From Longispora albida DSM 44784 (lineage in GTDB: Bacteria > Actinomycetota > Actinomycetes > Mycobacteriales > Micromonosporaceae), in NCBI RefSeq assembly GCF_000379825.1, contig NZ_KB903813.1:324292-388291 (forward strand): a DNA stretch of 64,000 nt, in the 5' to 3' direction. Below, piece after piece: positions 61,881 through 64,000 of this stretch. Position 1 is the stretch's first letter, and every line of letters begins with the position of its first letter. The translations under genes were made by a program, and so were the position numbers. Below the pieces are notes generated by a model. The model ran no database searches. It worked only from the letters and a program-made list of their open reading frames with translations, and was not told the DNA's origin.

Positions 61881-61928
61881 GGCGCTTGTGGCCTGAATTC
61901 TCCGCCCCGGGGGTTCCCTGTACGTGGT

Positions 61929-63266
61929 GTGATGTGGCACGCTGCCCGAGTGCTCCCGCTGGGTCGACAGTGGAGCGAGTGGTGCGGGAGGGCTGTGGCG
62001 GTGGCTCGGAGGCTGGCGGGTGGCGCGGTTCTCGCCGTGCTGATCTCCAGCCTGACGCCGACCCCGGCCGCGGCAGGCCCGATGCAGCCGCCCAACCTGC
62101 GTGAGCGCTCGTGGCACCTCGACGCGATGAACGTGACGGCGGCCCAGTCCTACGTCCGGGGCGAGGGTGTCACCGTCGCCGTCATCGACACCGGGGTCGA
62201 CCCGGACAGCGAGGCGCTCGGCGGCCAGGTCCTGCCCGGTACGGAGATCACGCCCGAGGGCACGGCTGGCGACGGCCGCAAGGACTACGACGGCCACGGC
62301 ACCGGCATGGCGAATCTGATCGCCGGCAAGGGCCTCCACGAGGACAGCCCGCTCGGCGTGGCCCCGGCAGCCAAGATCCTCCCTGTGAAGATCACCAGGG
62401 AGTACGACGGGGCGTTCAGCTCCGAGAGCGTCTACCGGGCGGTGGTCTGGGCCGTCGACCACGGCGCCAAGGTGATCAGCATGTCGCTGGGCGGCCCGCC
62501 GACCCCGGAGGCGGACTGGAAGCGCCGCATGGTGCAGTACGCGCTCGATCACGACGTGGTGCTGGTCGCGGCCGCGGGCAACATGATGCAGGGCCAGGAC
62601 GGGCCGCGCGTCTCCGAACCAGCTGCCATCCCCGGTGTCATCGCGGTCAGCGCGCTGAACAAGCGCGGTGACGTGTGGGCGGGTTCCCAGACCGGGCCGG
62701 AGGTCGTGGTGTCCGCGCCGGGGGAGCTGCTGCCGCACACGACGAGCAAGAAGACGACGAACGCCTCGGGTACGTCGGGCGCCGCCGCTCTGGTGGCCGG
62801 AGTGGTCGCGCTGATCCGCGCGAGGTACCCGCAGTCGAGCGCCGCCGACGTGGTCAACCGGCTGATCCGCACGGCGAAGGACCGGGGGGAGCGTGGCCGC
62901 GACGTCCAGTACGGCTTCGGTACGGTCGACGCGCTGGCGGCCGTGATCGCCGAGGTGCCGAGGGTCGACCGGTACCCGCTGGCGACCACAGCCCAGGCCT
63001 CGGCCTCCCCGCAGCCGGAGGCGGCCCCGGAGGACCGGTCGGCACCGCTCGGGCCGTGGCTGGGGATCGGCGGCCTGCTCGCTGCGGTGCTCCTCGCGGG
63101 CCTGGTGGCCTGGAGGACGGGCGTCACACGCCCCCGATTTGGCGCCGGCGGGCCCGGGCGGCTAGCATCGGGGAAGTTCACCCAAAGACCGCTGGTCACC
63201 GTGCCTGATAACAGGCCGGTCGAAGGTCCCGCATCGAGCGGGCGACCCGCGCAGGATGACGGTTAG
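61929..63266 (+). CDS. Mycosin-like secreted, membrane-anchored subtilisin (S8) protease
   Basis: The 445-residue protein has a signal peptide (hydrophobic core ~30-48, PTPAAAG), an S8 domain with catalytic Asp (VIDTGVD, ~86), His (DGHGTGMA, ~122) and Ser (ASGTSGAAALVAG, ~284), and a C-terminal membrane helix (~375-397). This layout is that of type VII secretion mycosins (MycP), but no ESX genes are visible nearby. GTG at 61929 and ATG at 61932 are both possible starts. It stands alone between rplA and rplJ. Confidence 0.9.
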   Translation: MMWHAARVLPLGRQWSEWCGRAVAVARRLAGGAVLAVLISSLTPTPAAAGPMQPPNLRERSWHLDAMNVTAAQSYVRGEGVTVAVIDTGVDPDSEALGGQVLPGTEITPEGTAGDGRKDYDGHGTGMANLIAGKGLHEDSPLGVAPAAKILPVKITREYDGAFSSESVYRAVVWAVDHGAKVISMSLGGPPTPEADWKRRMVQYALDHDVVLVAAAGNMMQGQDGPRVSEPAAIPGVIAVSALNKRGDVWAGSQTGPEVVVSAPGELLPHTTSKKTTNASGTSGAAALVAGVVALIRARYPQSSAADVVNRLIRTAKDRGERGRDVQYGFGTVDALAAVIAEVPRVDRYPLATTAQASASPQPEAAPEDRSAPLGPWLGIGGLLAAVLLAGLVAWRTGVTRPRFGAGGPGRLASGKFTQRPLVTVPDNRPVEGPASSGRPAQDDG

Positions 63267-63290
63267 CCGACCGGACACTCGTGTCCCGCG

Positions 63291-63319
63291 ACGCCCCGCG
63301 CCCTGCGCTGGGGCGTTTT
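63291..63319 (+). terminator. Terminator after the subtilisin gene / before rplJ
   Basis: ACGCCCC pairs with GGGGCGT, and an inner GCGC/GCGC extends the stem with one bulged T; TTTT follows. Confidence 0.75.
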
Positions 63320-63358
63320 CTCGTTGGTACCCGATTCAGTGGTCCTAGAGCAACGAGA
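63319..63358 (+). promoter_or_regulatory. rplJ leader hairpin (L10-leader-like)
   Basis: An 8-bp perfect repeat, TCTCGTTG with CAACGAGA, encloses 24 nt and ends 2 bp before the GGAGGG ribosome binding site of rplJ. L10 leaders bind the L10-L12 complex for feedback control; this position fits, but the fold has not been compared with the Rfam model. Confidence 0.45.
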
Positions 63359-63368
63359 GAGGAGGGAC

Positions 63369-63893
63369 ATGGCGGACAAGCCGGTCCGGGCCGACAAGGC
63401 CACTGCCGTCGCTGAGCTCGCGGACAAGTTCCGTAGCTCCTCGGCAACCGTTCTGACCGAGTACCGCGGCCTGAAGGTCTCGCAGCTCACCGAGCTGCGG
63501 CGGTCGCTCGGCCGTGACACGTCGTACACGGTCGCGAAGAACACCCTGGCGAAGCTTGCGGCGACCGAGGCGGGCCTTGAGGGGCTCGACGCGCTGTTCA
63601 CCGGTCCTACCGCGCTCGCGTTCGTCGGCGGGGACCCCGTCGAGGCAGCCAAGGGCCTGCGTGACTTCACCAAGGCCAACCCGCTGCTCGTGATCAAGGG
63701 CGGCGTCTTCGAGGGCCGGGCCATTTCGGCCGCTGAGGTCCAGAAGCTCGCCGACCTGGAGTCGCGTGAGGTGCTGCTGGCCAAGCTGGCCGGTGCCATG
63801 AAGGGCAACCTGAGCAAGGCCGCGGCCGTGTTCCAGGCTCCGCTGTCCAAGATGGCGCGTACGGCTGCTGCTCTGCAGGACAAGAAGGCTTAA
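63369..63893 (+). CDS. rplJ: 50S ribosomal protein L10
   Basis: The 174-residue protein ([38 protein letters not shown]) is a standard L10, which anchors the L12 stalk. The ATG at 63369 follows GGAGGG; the frame is open 15 codons further upstream but lacks a ribosome binding site there. rplL follows 85 bp downstream. Confidence 0.97.
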   Translation: MADKPVRADKATAVAELADKFRSSSATVLTEYRGLKVSQLTELRRSLGRDTSYTVAKNTLAKLAATEAGLEGLDALFTGPTALAFVGGDPVEAAKGLRDFTKANPLLVIKGGVFEGRAISAAEVQKLADLESREVLLAKLAGAMKGNLSKAAAVFQAPLSKMARTAAALQDKKA

Positions 63894-63978
63894 GCCTCAA
63901 GCGAGCGCCTAGGCGCCACCCGGGACTACGCGGTCTCGGTAACAAACCGATGTTTTGCACACCGAAAGGACGCCTATC

Positions 63979-64000
63979 ATGGCGAAGCTCAGCACCGAGG
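63979..64000 (+). CDS. rplL: 50S ribosomal protein L7/L12, first codons (cut by window edge)
   Basis: ATG at 63979 opens MAKLSTE, the typical actinobacterial L7/L12 N-terminus, with AAAGGA about 9 nt upstream. Position after rplJ confirms the call although only seven codons are visible. Confidence 0.9.

Noticed and set aside
1-64000. CRISPR arrays, insertion sequences, integrases or genomic islands
   Set aside because: No spaced direct repeats of CRISPR type, no transposase and no abrupt change in composition were seen; the only dispersed repeats are the short palindromes.

Overview
The window is chromosomal core DNA of a high-GC actinobacterium. It has many GTG starts, tightly overlapping operons (GTGA, ATGA and TAATG junctions), leaderless promoters, a futalosine-pathway menaquinone gene (mqnC), and the order tRNA-Thr, tRNA-Met, rpmG, had-like hydratases, tRNA-Trp, secE, nusG, rplK, rplA ... 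rplJ, rplL that is familiar from Streptomyces and mycobacteria. Gene content fits a Micromonosporaceae-like organism, but the sequence alone does not fix the genus. No insertion sequence, prophage, CRISPR array or resistance island was seen.

Layout. 1-7.0 kb: mqnC, a secreted repeat-domain protein, a small DnaJ-type zinc-finger protein, a membrane protein, menG/ubiE methyltransferase and a geranylgeranyl-reductase-type flavoprotein. 7.1-22.4 kb: a complete 14-gene nuoA-N operon, followed by a polyprenyl diphosphate synthase. Quinone synthesis, tail synthesis, tail reduction and quinone reduction are therefore side by side. 23.4-29.4 kb: MFS transporter, IclR regulator, GT2 glycosyltransferase plus flippase-like membrane protein, RarD-type transporter and a small membrane protein. 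29.5-32.4 kb: 2-oxoacid:ferredoxin oxidoreductase (korA/korB, minus strand). 32.5-35.5 kb: membrane molybdopterin oxidoreductase, and an ECF sigma factor overlapping a membrane-anchored FG-GAP-like protein.

35.6-45.4 kb: a second, reduced complex I cluster (nuoA2 B2, two unrelated genes, nuoC2 H2 I2 J2 K2 L2 M2 N2). It has no nuoD, nuoE, nuoF or nuoG, so it carries no NADH module, and it sits next to the ferredoxin-reducing korAB genes. 45.5-53.3 kb: HtpX protease, secreted intradiol-dioxygenase/chitin-binding protein with an AraC regulator, YajQ, tRNA-Tyr, an ABM/truncated-haemoglobin chimera, and a DHA2 MFS pump with a TetR repressor and two matching operators. 53.5-56.3 kb: a tiny secreted peptide gene directly upstream of a membrane GAF-GGDEF-EAL protein. 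56.3-64 kb: tRNAs, rpmG, hydratases, a membrane-tethered sigma-like protein, secE-nusG-rplK-rplA, a mycosin-like subtilase, rplJ and the first codons of rplL.

Most notable: (1) the peptide/c-di-GMP pair, where a predicted ~26-residue mature peptide starts and ends with the same DVIWL motif; (2) the NADH-module-less second complex I with altered acidic residues in NuoH2; (3) a dispersed family of three 44-48 bp palindromes at gene ends, one of which encodes the C-terminus of a transporter; (4) a 12-bp-periodic array of DnaA-box-like sequences inside nuoK2; (5) an 11-bp perfect hairpin that buries the Shine-Dalgarno of a secreted protein gene.
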